Shown here: piece after piece, positions 49,511 through 58,385 of the stretch | How positions within the stretch are numbered: the stretch's first letter is position 1 | Layout: the number at the start of each line of letters is the position of its first letter | NCBI RefSeq assembly: GCF_014287795.1 | Contig: NZ_JACOON010000007.1 | Coordinates: 186,001 to 250,000 of the forward strand | Direction of reading: 5' to 3' | Source of the DNA: Christensenella tenuis | GTDB lineage: Bacteria > Bacillota > Clostridia > Christensenellales > Christensenellaceae | Length of the DNA stretch: 64,000 nucleotides | The notes under the pieces: generated by a model | The model's database searches: none | Told to the model about the DNA's origin: nothing | What the model saw: the letters and a program-made list of their open reading frames with translations, nothing else | Program-made: the position numbers and the translations under genes

Positions 49511-51663
49511 TTCGGTTTCCTCTGTTCGATAAGCACCGCACCCAGTGCGGGAATGCAAATCCGCTCTTGCCCTGCGCATTGCCATATATCCTGCCCACAT
49601 ACGGTGATAGCTGTTCCTCCATCAATTCGCGCGTCTTTTATCTTTATCTGTCGTTCTTCCCCCGTCCAGTTAGCCAGCACGACTGCCGTCCGTCCATCGG
49701 GTGCACTCCACGCGCTATGAAAAACTGCTGGAAGTTCATTGCACCGTTTTCCGTATTGCCACTGCACCGTTTCTGTTTCCAGAAGTTCAGCAGGACGCTG
49801 CATTTTTCCATATACAAGCCATGCCTCTGCGACATTTCGCCGCATGGTGTTAACAGTATTGAGCATACCGACTGCCGCAGCCTGTGAACCCGGCTGCGCG
49901 TCCCATGGGGCCCAGTTATCCGTATCCCGGTTTTGCAGATTTCCATCATCCATCAATACAGCTCCGGGAATTTGACCTGTTACGAGATTTAACGCATTCT
50001 TGATTTCCAAGTGATATGGTTCCGGACCATAGCCAAACCCGCCGTTTAGCAATATATAATCATGATATAAAAATTGATAGAGCGGTACCTGGTTTTTTTC
50101 CGTATTCGGATTGCCCCGTGGGTTGACGCGCGAATCGCAGACATCAAGGCAAGGGATGAAATATTCGCAGGATGGTCCTTCTACGGAATAAACAATTTCC
50201 CGCTTCTCTTCTTTGTATGCTTGCTCTTTCAGATCCGCCATTTTTCTGAAAAGTTTCTCCAAGCTTCGTGTCATCCATCGTCCGGGCATATTTTCATGCC
50301 CATGTTTTTCTGAAAAGCATGGAAACACGCTGCACCCGTTATTCTGGTCGAGAAACTGAATCCAGTCAATTCCGTTTCTAATCATAGTTTTGATGTAGTC
50401 TGCCGCTATCTTCCGGGTACGCTCTACATGCATGCAGCTTGTATAGCTCGGTCTCCAGTCCTGATCCCAGTCCTGTTTCCATGGCGTGCCATCCTTTGTC
50501 ATACATACAGTTTCTTCTCCGCGCTGTTCTTCAAAATACTTTGTACCGTCATATCCATTCCAAGCGTGCGCCACCACCCAGCGCGTTCCGTTGGAATATG
50601 TGCCCGCATGATTGCCCTTGCTCTTTTGTTCCCGTGCGAATAATTCCATTTCTTCCGCGCCGCCCACCGGAGGAAAACAATCCGGATAGACCCATGGGCC
50701 TCCCTTTTCCCAAGCCATTAGAACAGGGAGCACCGGCCCGGGCACCTGCTCATTGAACTGCATTATTTTCCGGTTTAGCCGTTCATAGGGAAGAAATCCC
50801 TGATTGACGGTTGCGGGACCGGCGTCAAGCGCTCCCTGCAGGCGGATCATCAGGAAGGTTGGCGAGTCCGCCATCCAGCGCGGAAGGTCTTTACGCCCGT
50901 AAAGCGGCCTCGCCCATGGCTGTTTATCCGACCAAGAACGATAAACCTGTGCTCCATCATACCAGTCCCCTTGAAAATCCCGCAAGCAAATATCATATTC
51001 CAGCCTGCGGTTTCCACTCCAGTCTCCCACATGTGAAAATCCGAGCCGGACTCCCTTTGCTGCGGCGACGGGCATAATTTGTTTGACATATCCTTTACTG
51101 TCTTGCGCCATCACGGCAAGACCGTTTCCATTCCTGTCATAATACGCCATAAACTGTGCGAAGGTTCGCCCCGTGTAATGGTGAAATGCCCCGTTGCGTT
51201 CCTCAAATTGCCATGTACGCGGACTGTCGGGCTTAAAATCCTGCGGCTGTGGATTGTCAAAGAGATATCCAATATTGTATGGCTGCAAAACATGTCCGCC
51301 TTCGCCATATGGCACAACGATCCACGGGTATTGTATCTGGCATATTTTATGTTGCGGGCCGTTTTCCAGAGCCAACCGAAAGCGCAGCGCACCATCCTCC
51401 ATACCAATATACGATAACAGCCTGAGGCCTTCGGCAAAGCAATACGTCCAGCAATGGCTGCCATCCTGCATAGCGTAACGTATCTCGTTCGCCTGTGTTG
51501 AATCCAGATAAATAAACCGTTCCCCGTCTAAAAATTCGATGCGGAACACCGGATCCTCCGGCATATTTTTCAGTAATTCCTTGTTGTTTTTTATATAGGA
51601 AACAATCTGGCCGGTTTTCTGATCAAAAGCAGCAGTTCCTTCGTTTATTTTGAATATAATCAT
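49507..51663 (-). CDS. DUF6259-type predicted glycoside hydrolase
   Basis: A 718-residue cytoplasmic protein without signal peptide. The N-terminal third is beta-rich (FKINEGTAAFDQKTGQIVSY, LQPYNIGYLFDNPQPQDF), the middle looks like a TIM barrel with many aromatic and acidic residues (GIDWIQFLDQNNGCSVFPCF, YSVEGPSCEYFIPCLD, GAVLMDDGNLQNRDTDNW), and the end is a beta domain with VVLANWTGEER as in glycosidase C-terminal domains. Family assignment is from overall resemblance, and catalytic acids are not certain. ATG 51663 follows the URO-D stop by 10 bases. Confidence 0.6.
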   Translation of the reverse strand: MIIFKINEGTAAFDQKTGQIVSYIKNNKELLKNMPEDPVFRIEFLDGERFIYLDSTQANEIRYAMQDGSHCWTYCFAEGLRLLSYIGMEDGALRFRLALENGPQHKICQIQYPWIVVPYGEGGHVLQPYNIGYLFDNPQPQDFKPDSPRTWQFEERNGAFHHYTGRTFAQFMAYYDRNGNGLAVMAQDSKGYVKQIMPVAAAKGVRLGFSHVGDWSGNRRLEYDICLRDFQGDWYDGAQVYRSWSDKQPWARPLYGRKDLPRWMADSPTFLMIRLQGALDAGPATVNQGFLPYERLNRKIMQFNEQVPGPVLPVLMAWEKGGPWVYPDCFPPVGGAEEMELFAREQKSKGNHAGTYSNGTRWVVAHAWNGYDGTKYFEEQRGEETVCMTKDGTPWKQDWDQDWRPSYTSCMHVERTRKIAADYIKTMIRNGIDWIQFLDQNNGCSVFPCFSEKHGHENMPGRWMTRSLEKLFRKMADLKEQAYKEEKREIVYSVEGPSCEYFIPCLDVCDSRVNPRGNPNTEKNQVPLYQFLYHDYILLNGGFGYGPEPYHLEIKNALNLVTGQIPGAVLMDDGNLQNRDTDNWAPWDAQPGSQAAAVGMLNTVNTMRRNVAEAWLVYGKMQRPAELLETETVQWQYGKRCNELPAVFHSAWSAPDGRTAVVLANWTGEERQIKIKDARIDGGTAITVCGQDIWQCAGQERICIPALGAVLIEQRKPK

Positions 51664-51673
51664 CTTTTCGCTC

Positions 51674-52792
51674 TCATACTTCCGATATTTTTTGCATGAT
51701 ATCATTGATTCGTCTCGCACGTTCCCAGTCCTTCTGTGTCCATTCTTCCAAGGAATTCGGATTATAAGGGTCTCCGGGCCACGCGCCTACAATCGTTAGG
51801 TCCATACGCAGGCCGTTATCCCGTGCCAGGCGAAACATCGTTTCCGCTTGTTCCACTTTCGATTGCGCGATGACCACCAATCTGCTGTCAAGCCCTGCGG
51901 CAAGAAGCTCTTCCACCGTCATCTGTCCTGCGTTGATACCTTTTATCCGTTCGAGTTGATAGAGATTGGGTAAAAGATGCCCAAAATCTCCGCAGGAATG
52001 CAGCACAATACCTCCCGTTTCTTTGCTGATACGGTTTAAATACGGTGCATAAAATTCATCAAAAAATTCCGGGGAAACCATAACAATACTATCTGCTGAA
52101 ACAGCCGCGCCGTTTCCTTCAGGCGCCCAGCTCCACCCAAACAAATGGGTCCCGATAAAGCTTTCCCCGAGTGTTTCTTTTTGGCGGTTCCACAGAATCA
52201 GGAAAGCGTCCGTCGCTTTCGTCATAATTACTCCATACTCTTCAGGGTTGGTATAGGCACTGACAAAAAGATTGTCATAGCCCCATAGCTGGCCGCACAC
52301 GTCGGCTGGCCCCTGCATATCGGTAATATGTATTCCAAGCCGCCCTTCTGTTTCCTCGTAGAGGTATTCCTGCATACGGATCCAATAGTCGGCCACCGAT
52401 CCATCTTCAATCCGCGGCTCCCCCATCCGATATACGTCCTGCGGTTTAAATATAATTTTTTCGCTACAGTAATCTTCACCGCAAATCAATTCTTCCGCAC
52501 CAAACATGCTGGGTATGGTGGATTGCTTGCAGCCCGGAAATACGGCAGGAATAAAGTCGTCTTCGAACTGTCCGCGCAAAATCAATTCATCGAGCGTTAC
52601 AAGTAAACGCTGTTCCGCCGTATGCGCGTCATCATAATAATTAAAACTGATGGGGTAGTATACATAAGGATAACGGTCCTTTGGTTTTTTCCCATTCCAT
52701 ATATCGCTGATCCGTGCTTTTGACGCTTCTACCCGTTCCGGGGGAAAAAGCTCATCAATCCGCGCCAGCTTGTCAGCTATGATTGGTTTCAT
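51674..52792 (-). CDS. URO-D superfamily protein with HSCG motif
   Basis: A 372-residue URO-D family protein lying between the permease gene and the glycosidase gene. It has the metal-type motif GGIVLHSCGDFGHLLPNL and the LGIHITDMQGPADVCGQLWG segment equivalent to a substrate-cleft loop. The N-terminal 50 residues (PPERVEASKARISDIWNG) differ from the other copies here. It starts 8 bases after the permease stop, with AAAGGATAAG as ribosome site. Reaction unknown. Confidence 0.8.
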   Translation of the reverse strand: MKPIIADKLARIDELFPPERVEASKARISDIWNGKKPKDRYPYVYYPISFNYYDDAHTAEQRLLVTLDELILRGQFEDDFIPAVFPGCKQSTIPSMFGAEELICGEDYCSEKIIFKPQDVYRMGEPRIEDGSVADYWIRMQEYLYEETEGRLGIHITDMQGPADVCGQLWGYDNLFVSAYTNPEEYGVIMTKATDAFLILWNRQKETLGESFIGTHLFGWSWAPEGNGAAVSADSIVMVSPEFFDEFYAPYLNRISKETGGIVLHSCGDFGHLLPNLYQLERIKGINAGQMTVEELLAAGLDSRLVVIAQSKVEQAETMFRLARDNGLRMDLTIVGAWPGDPYNPNSLEEWTQKDWERARRINDIMQKISEV

Positions 52793-52800
52793 ATATCGTC

Positions 52801-53580
52801 TTATCCTTTCACGGATCCTGCCGTAAGACCCTGTTCAAATTGTTTTTGCAAGCAGATATAGAGGATAATGATAGGCAACGCAATGATCGTAAGCGCTGCA
52901 AACATCCTTGGAAGATCGCTCATGAAAAGCATTGTAAAACTATATGGTATGACCGTCAGCGTTTGGTAAATTGGCTTTTTCAAGAACATAAATGCCAAGA
53001 GGAACTCATTCCACGCCGCGAGAAAGGTAAATACCGTTACCGCCGAAACAACGGGTGCGCACAGCGGAAGCAATATTTTCCGGAATGCCTTGAACACGGA
53101 ACAACCATCCACAATTCCTGATTCGATAAGTTCCGTAGGAAGCTCATCGAAATAATTTTTCATAATGAGCAGGCTGAACGGAACTTGGAGCGCCGCATAA
53201 ATTCCGATCAGTGAAAGCGGATTATTGATGAGGCCCATTGTTTTTATGAGCTGTGAAAGCGGAACAATCAGCGCCGGGGCAGGTATCATCAGGCCAACCA
53301 ATACAATGAGGTACAATATATTTTTTCCGCGAAATTTAAGTTTGGAAAATGCAAATCCTGCGAGCAGCGTGACCACGAGCACCACGGCAATCGTACCACC
53401 CGTGACGACCACGCTGTTGAGAAAATTCCTCGGCAGGTTTTCCTGCTGGAGGATTGTCGCGTAATTTGCAAAACCGCCATCCTCAAATGATTTCTCGAAC
53501 ATGAACAGCAACGGAACAAACCACAGGAGTCCGATTACCATAAGTATAATATTTTTGCTGATTTTTCCCGCTTTGTTCAT
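52801..53580 (-). CDS. Carbohydrate ABC permease, MalG-like
   Basis: A 259-residue CUT1 permease with six spans. The cytoplasmic EAA loop that docks the ATPase is ESGIVDGCSVFKAFRKILLP. MNKAGKISKNIILMVIGLLW is a typical MalG-type first span. GGAGAG precedes ATG 53580. It forms a heterodimer with the product of the adjacent upstream gene. Confidence 0.93.
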   Translation of the reverse strand: MNKAGKISKNIILMVIGLLWFVPLLFMFEKSFEDGGFANYATILQQENLPRNFLNSVVVTGGTIAVVLVVTLLAGFAFSKLKFRGKNILYLIVLVGLMIPAPALIVPLSQLIKTMGLINNPLSLIGIYAALQVPFSLLIMKNYFDELPTELIESGIVDGCSVFKAFRKILLPLCAPVVSAVTVFTFLAAWNEFLLAFMFLKKPIYQTLTVIPYSFTMLFMSDLPRMFAALTIIALPIIILYICLQKQFEQGLTAGSVKG

Positions 53581-53581
53581 T

Positions 53582-54451
53582 TTATCTCTCCTTCAGATTA
53601 ATCCTCAGTTGGACCGCCGTAATAATCAGCGCAAGCACTATTACAAATACCGAAATTGCCGATGCATACCCCTGTTTCATGAAATCAAACGCATTCGTGA
53701 AAATATAGGTGGAAAATAATTCCGTGGCATGGTTTGGCCCTCCCTTGGTGGTCGCCCATACCAACTCAAAATATTTAAACGAACCAATGATCCCCAAAAT
53801 GATCAGGCTGAACGTCGTATTTTTGACCATTGGCACAATTACCCGGCCAAAGGTCTGAATCTTGTTGGCGCCATCTACGCGTGCCGCCTCAAGGACATCT
53901 GTCGGAATGGTCGTGAGCGCGGCATTGAACATAATCAGGTACCATCCGACGCTTTGCCAGATCTGTGCTACCATGATAGCTCCTAGCGCTGTCTTGCTGT
54001 CCCCCAGCCATGCCCGTGCAAGGTCTCCAAGGCCAATTGCCCGCAGGGCCTCGTTGACGAGGCCAGTATTCATCTCATACATCCATGTAAAGATATTGGC
54101 TACAATGATTGGCGCGAGCACCACCGGTAGGAACATCAGCGTCTTGCACAGCCGCTGTATGGGCGTATTGCCAAGTGTCGCCACCGCAAGCAACATCCCC
54201 GCCACGAGACCTACGCCGACTGTTACAATCGTGAATATTGCCGTATTGGCAAGTGCTTTCAAAAACACTTTGTCAGACATCATATCCACGTAGTTCTGCG
54301 CACCGAGAAATTCACGCTCTGCACTGATCCCATCCCATGAATAGAGGCTCGCTTCGATATTATAAGCAATCGGGTAATAGATGAACAACACAACGAGTGC
54401 GATGATCGGCACAATATAGAAATAATTGGATATTCTTTTTCTTCCCAGCAA
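53582..54451 (-). CDS. Carbohydrate ABC permease, MalF-like
   Basis: A 289-residue CUT1 permease with six spans. The EAA loop is EAARVDGANKIQTFGRVIVP, and FLPVVLAPIIVANIFTWMYE is typical of MalF/UgpA. It starts with TTG at 54451, preceded by AGGAGGGATTGCG; no ATG is near enough. The gene ends one base before the start of the MalG-like gene, so translation is coupled. Confidence 0.92.
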   Translation of the reverse strand: MLGRKRISNYFYIVPIIALVVLFIYYPIAYNIEASLYSWDGISAEREFLGAQNYVDMMSDKVFLKALANTAIFTIVTVGVGLVAGMLLAVATLGNTPIQRLCKTLMFLPVVLAPIIVANIFTWMYEMNTGLVNEALRAIGLGDLARAWLGDSKTALGAIMVAQIWQSVGWYLIMFNAALTTIPTDVLEAARVDGANKIQTFGRVIVPMVKNTTFSLIILGIIGSFKYFELVWATTKGGPNHATELFSTYIFTNAFDFMKQGYASAISVFVIVLALIITAVQLRINLKER

Positions 54452-54520
54452 CGCAATCCCTCCTGTTTAGGCGGAAGGCAGGGCCGCTCACGCCGCCCTG
54501 CCCGCGCCGTTTCTTCCTGT

Positions 54521-55888
54521 TCAGCGACTAATCGAATCGCTGATTTCCTGCATTTCCTGCGCAGCCTCTTCTGGTGTCATCGTACCTTCCGCAATGGCCG
54601 CCAGTACATTCCCAAGCCCTTCCGTAAGTTCCGGATAGGCCATTTCCCGCTCGTCCACCGCTTCGTTTGCCCAGCCCAGATATTGCCCGATAATTTCCTG
54701 ACAGTTTTCCGGCCAATCGCCTCCAAGCGCCGTCACACCTTGTTTCACAGGCAGATCCATAAGCGTGGTATCAAGATATTCCTGTGCGTAATCATCTGCG
54801 AAGAACTTGATGAATTTCCACGCCGCTTCCTTATTTTCACAATCCTTGGAGATGCACAGCACTTGTCCTACCGTATCCCACAACGCCGCAGGCTGGCCGT
54901 CGCCGTTCATGTCGGGCATACGCATGACGCCCCAGTTCCCTGCTTCCGCCTGATCCTTTGCGATATTCCAAATATTATACTGCCAGCTTCCAAAAGGAAT
55001 CATGGCCCCTTCCTGATCGAGGAACAGGGTGTAGGCGTCGTTATAGGCGGGCATCCCAAGCGCGCCGTCTTGGAAGATGCCGTCATCAAAATACTTCTTC
55101 CACCATTCGAACGCTTCCACCATTTCCGGATCCGTCCATTTTCCTTCGCCTTTTGAAACAGCCATCATTTTACCCGGCGCAAGGTCATTGACGATCGTAT
55201 GGTAAAAATCGATATTCGTCCATGCGTCGCGGGCTCCTTGCATCATGGGCATCTTGCCATTTGCGCGAATCGTGTCGCAAGCCGCTTTAAGCTCGTCATA
55301 GGTCGTGGGGACTTCGATTCCCATTTCTTCAAACATATCCTTGTTGTACCAAACAGTCCCGCCAAGGCTATACTGCATGGGCATGCCCATTACATCGCCA
55401 TCCATATTGGTTGCGAGCTCAATTGCACGGGGGGTAAACATCTCCTTCCATCCCTCCCCGTATTCCTCTTCTGCAAACGGGGCGACAGGGGTAAAAAACT
55501 GCGTATACTGGTTAATGCTCGCACCTGGCTGAAGTCCGACGATATCCGCCGCCTCGCCTGCCGCAATATCCGATTTCATTAGCGTATAATGATCCGCAAA
55601 GGGTACCATTTTGACTTCTACTTTGATATCCGGATATGTCTCGTTAAACCGGGCGATCATATTTTCCATGTCCGCCTCTGTCGGGGTCCAGGATTGAAAG
55701 GTCAGTACTGTTTGCCCGCCGGAGCTGGAAGTTTCTCCAGAAGACTCGTCCGTTGCCGCCGCGTTGCTTCCGCTGCTTTCCGCTGCGGCCGCATCTCCCG
55801 AAGGCGCTTCCGTAGTAGGTGTGCAGGCTGCAAAGCAAAAAGCCGCCGCCAGCAAAACGCACAAGAGTACCAGTATTTTCTTCTTCAT
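54521..55888 (-). CDS. Carbohydrate-binding lipoprotein (extracellular solute-binding family 1)
   Basis: Receptor of the CUT1 importer, 455 residues. Signal peptide with lipobox FAAC (Cys22), a Ser/Ala/Glu-rich linker to about residue 60, then an SBP_bac_1 domain: VLTFQSWTPTEADMENMIAR, the YDELKAACDTIRANGKMPMM block and WKFIKFFADDYAQEYLDTT. Multiple Trp residues in the cleft region suit an oligosaccharide ligand. GGAGG precedes ATG 55888. It is the first gene of the operon that runs to the ATPase at 46537. Confidence 0.94.
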   Translation of the reverse strand: MKKKILVLLCVLLAAAFCFAACTPTTEAPSGDAAAAESSGSNAAATDESSGETSSSGGQTVLTFQSWTPTEADMENMIARFNETYPDIKVEVKMVPFADHYTLMKSDIAAGEAADIVGLQPGASINQYTQFFTPVAPFAEEEYGEGWKEMFTPRAIELATNMDGDVMGMPMQYSLGGTVWYNKDMFEEMGIEVPTTYDELKAACDTIRANGKMPMMQGARDAWTNIDFYHTIVNDLAPGKMMAVSKGEGKWTDPEMVEAFEWWKKYFDDGIFQDGALGMPAYNDAYTLFLDQEGAMIPFGSWQYNIWNIAKDQAEAGNWGVMRMPDMNGDGQPAALWDTVGQVLCISKDCENKEAAWKFIKFFADDYAQEYLDTTLMDLPVKQGVTALGGDWPENCQEIIGQYLGWANEAVDEREMAYPELTEGLGNVLAAIAEGTMTPEEAAQEMQEISDSISR

Positions 55889-56085
55889 TTTGATACCTCC
55901 AATATAGTTTGATAGTTTCATGTAAACGCATGATGAAACGCAATGTCTAAAAATAGCAAGGATTATGACCTGTCCCCTGCTGTATTTTTATCATAAGCTC
56001 CCGCGACCCGTCCGTGAATAGAGAAAAGAGACCTGTTTCTTTGGAATTTTTTACCTGCCCCCGTCCCAACCTGTCATTCATGGTA

Positions 56086-56120
56086 AAAAATTCACTATGT
56101 TTGTAGACATTTGACTCTAT
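56086..56120 (-). promoter_or_regulatory. Conserved motif upstream of the solute-binding lipoprotein operon
   Basis: This 35-base stretch (AAAAATTCACTA then TGTTTGTAGACATTTGAC) repeats, with few mismatches, the motif at 58281-58313. It lies about 200 bases upstream of ATG 55888, in the same orientation relative to the gene as the other copy has to its minus-strand gene. It is a probable YesN-type response-regulator site. The rest of the 55889-56162 gap shows only a weak TATGAT near 55990. Confidence 0.55.
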
Positions 56121-56162
56121 CCTGCTTGCTGCAGACTGGTTAAAAACTGAAAGATTCTCTCG

Positions 56163-57077
56163 TTATATCCATGGGATGACAGGTTCGTGGCCAAAATCCG
56201 GATAGACGATCATCTCCTTTTTCGATTCTATTTTATTATATACGGCATATACAGCGAATTGCGTTTCCAACGGACAGTTGCAGTCCGCAAGGCAGGCCAC
56301 AAACATCACTTCCACCCGAATGTTTCCGGCAAAATTCTGTGTATCAATATATCCAAGGCGTAAAAATATTTTCTTCTTCCTTTTGCGCATCGGATCGAAC
56401 CTTCGAAAAAAATCATTGAGTTCCGCGCATAGGCCTCCGCCTTCCCGAGTAGTTTCCATACGTTTTTATAATCTGCTAAAAACGGAAATACCGCAGCAGC
56501 CAATTTAATTTGCGGAACAAGAGCCGCTCACACAAGCGATAGCGTGCCGGCTTGGGAATATTCGTCTACACCCATATGGCTAAGGTCATTTTCTTCCATT
56601 TGTGCGATAAGATACATAAGCTGCACTGCATCCAGAAAAACTGAACGATAAAACCATTTCTTGGGAGCCGTTTCAGTAAGGCCGCGAATAAAATGCCCGT
56701 GGTAAGTATATCCCCGGACGCCACCAATATCTTCCGATCTCTGGCATTCGGTTGCAGCCACGCTGTAACTCGCCGCAGTATAAGGAAGTATGGCGCTATA
56801 GTCTCGTGCACTTTCCGTATAGCCGTGGAAAAAGTACCACTAAAAGTTTGCCACAATTCCTGTCCGGACATAAATATTTTGCATAGACACGCGCCCCTCT
56901 GGTTCCCGTAAAATAAAAACATCAGTTATAAGGAACAAAGAAAGCATTCTTTTTCATAATCAATCGGGAATCAATTTCCCGCATTTCACGAAGTCTTTTC
57001 TTCTAATCGCGTTCAAAATCCCCATGTTTTGGGCTGACCCCGGCATAACGCAACAGCGCCTGAATATCCCGTTTCAT
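56163..57077 (-). pseudogene. Decayed acetyl-xylan esterase / cephalosporin-C deacetylase
   Basis: Fragments in different minus-strand frames line up in order with the AXE1 esterase family. From the N-terminus: SPKHGDFERD, a stop, then KKRLREMREIDSRLIM; GARVYAKYLCPD; FHGYTESARDYSAILPYTAA; SEDIGGVRGYTYHGHFIRGL; WFYRSVFLDAVQLMYLIAQM; AAAVFPFLADYKNVWKLL; IFLRLGYIDTQNFAG; and finally TQFAVYAVYNKI with YPDFGHE. At least two in-frame stops and several frameshifts break it, and the nucleophile elbow reads EYSQAG instead of GGSQGG. It retains a GGAGG site overlapping the end of the upstream URO-D gene, so it was once in the same operon. Confidence 0.87.
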
Positions 57078-57080
57078 AAA

Positions 57081-58154
57081 TTATACCTCCATACCCGCTT
57101 CACGTAGCATGGCGAGAACATTTTCAAGTTTCGCCGTATTTTCCAGCTCTGTCGTCGAACCGATAAAGTAACCCGCTCCCGCTTCCGCAATCGTTTCTTT
57201 GCAGATCCTCTTTACCTCCTCCGGCTCCCCGCCGGATAAAAGCTGGCTCATATCAATTCCGCCCGCCAAAAATAAACGGCTGCCATATTGTCGCCGCAGT
57301 TCCCGTACCGCCATGCCTGCCGCCGTCTCAATAGGATTAAGACCGTCTATTCCCGTTTCCAGCAAATCGTTCATGACAGGCATCAAATATCCGTCGGAAT
57401 GAAAGAGGCATTTGATCCCATGCTCGTGGTAGGCCGCGTTCAAAAGCTTTAGTCTGGGAAAAAATTCTTTCCGCAGCCATTCGGGGGAATGCAGCAGAGT
57501 TCCTTTCATAGCAATATCTCCATAGGTGAGCGCACAGGGTGAGAGAGACGCGTCCGCAACAGCGTGGATCATCCGTATCTCCATTCGTGTATGCAAATCC
57601 AGATATGCTGCAATTAATTCTGGGCGGTCTGCAGACAGGTAGGAGAACAGTTCCAGACCCAACCTGTAACGTAATTCGTCAAGCCCTGTGCCGCTTTGGC
57701 GCAGGAGCACGACCGTATCATCTCCGATGTATCTTTGTATCTGCCGGAACCGCGTAAGGAATGCCTCGCATTCAGCGGAAATATCCTCGTTTTTGTAAGT
57801 CTGTTCCATACGTTCAATCTTTTGTTCCAGCCACTGCTCCGCTTCCATAACGCAGTCAAACGGCCGTTTCTCTATTCCAAGCTCGATCCATCTTTCATAA
57901 AGTTCAACAAATCCATCTTCATCCTCCCGGCGGCCCGGGGTACGCGGCCCAGCATCCGCACTCCGGGTCATATCCAGCATGGAATGGATTGTCTGGCATT
58001 TGAGGCGTATTCCCGCTTCCCCTACAGGCGCATATTTTCCGGTAAAATATTTGATGCAGCCATCATGCAAAAACAAGTCGTAGACCGGGGTCCGGTCCGT
58101 CTCCTGAAAGGCCATCGTGGCTTCCACGCGCTCCCGTTTACTCATTTTTTCCAT
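57081..58154 (-). CDS. URO-D superfamily protein with HSDG motif
   Basis: A 357-residue URO-D family protein. SKRERVEATMAFQETDRTPV is the typical opening and GIDGLNPIETAAGMAVRELR the typical C-terminal block. The metal-type HxCG is replaced by LFHSDGYLMPVM, as in the copy at 48356, so these two form one subtype. AGGAGG precedes ATG 58154. It is divergent from the YesM gene and cotranscribed with the esterase remnant. Function is unknown. Confidence 0.82.
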   Translation of the reverse strand: MEKMSKRERVEATMAFQETDRTPVYDLFLHDGCIKYFTGKYAPVGEAGIRLKCQTIHSMLDMTRSADAGPRTPGRREDEDGFVELYERWIELGIEKRPFDCVMEAEQWLEQKIERMEQTYKNEDISAECEAFLTRFRQIQRYIGDDTVVLLRQSGTGLDELRYRLGLELFSYLSADRPELIAAYLDLHTRMEIRMIHAVADASLSPCALTYGDIAMKGTLLHSPEWLRKEFFPRLKLLNAAYHEHGIKCLFHSDGYLMPVMNDLLETGIDGLNPIETAAGMAVRELRRQYGSRLFLAGGIDMSQLLSGGEPEEVKRICKETIAEAGAGYFIGSTTELENTAKLENVLAMLREAGMEV

Positions 58155-58277
58155 ATCATTTTCCTCCTAGCCGTTTGATAACCCTATCATAAAAGATACA
58201 CTCCTCCTTTCCTATAGAGGGATTCGACTCTTTTCTTGCATGTTTTTTACTTCCCGCTTGCTCCCCCCAAAGAACAA

Positions 58278-58313
58278 GTCAAAAATTTACTACATTTGTA
58301 AACTTTTGACCTA
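58278..58313. promoter_or_regulatory. Inverted-repeat motif between divergent URO-D and two-component genes
   Basis: GTCAAAAATTTAC (58278-58290) and GTAAACTTTTGAC (58298-58310) form a 12-of-13 inverted repeat with a 7-base spacer. The same sequence recurs with few changes at 56086-56120. It is a likely operator of the adjacent YesN-type regulator, controlling the minus-strand operon and perhaps its own. Confidence 0.6.
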
Positions 58314-58337
58314 TTTTCAGATTGCCTGTTTTTTTCG

Positions 58338-58346
58338 TGATATAAT
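58338..58346 (+). promoter_or_regulatory. Extended -10 promoter of the two-component operon
   Basis: TGATATAAT (58338-58346) is a TGn-extended perfect -10 with no good -35, about 40 bases before ATG 58386. Confidence 0.45.
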
Positions 58347-58385
58347 GATACAATAAAGATCAAGATATATTTTTCCGGTAAATAA

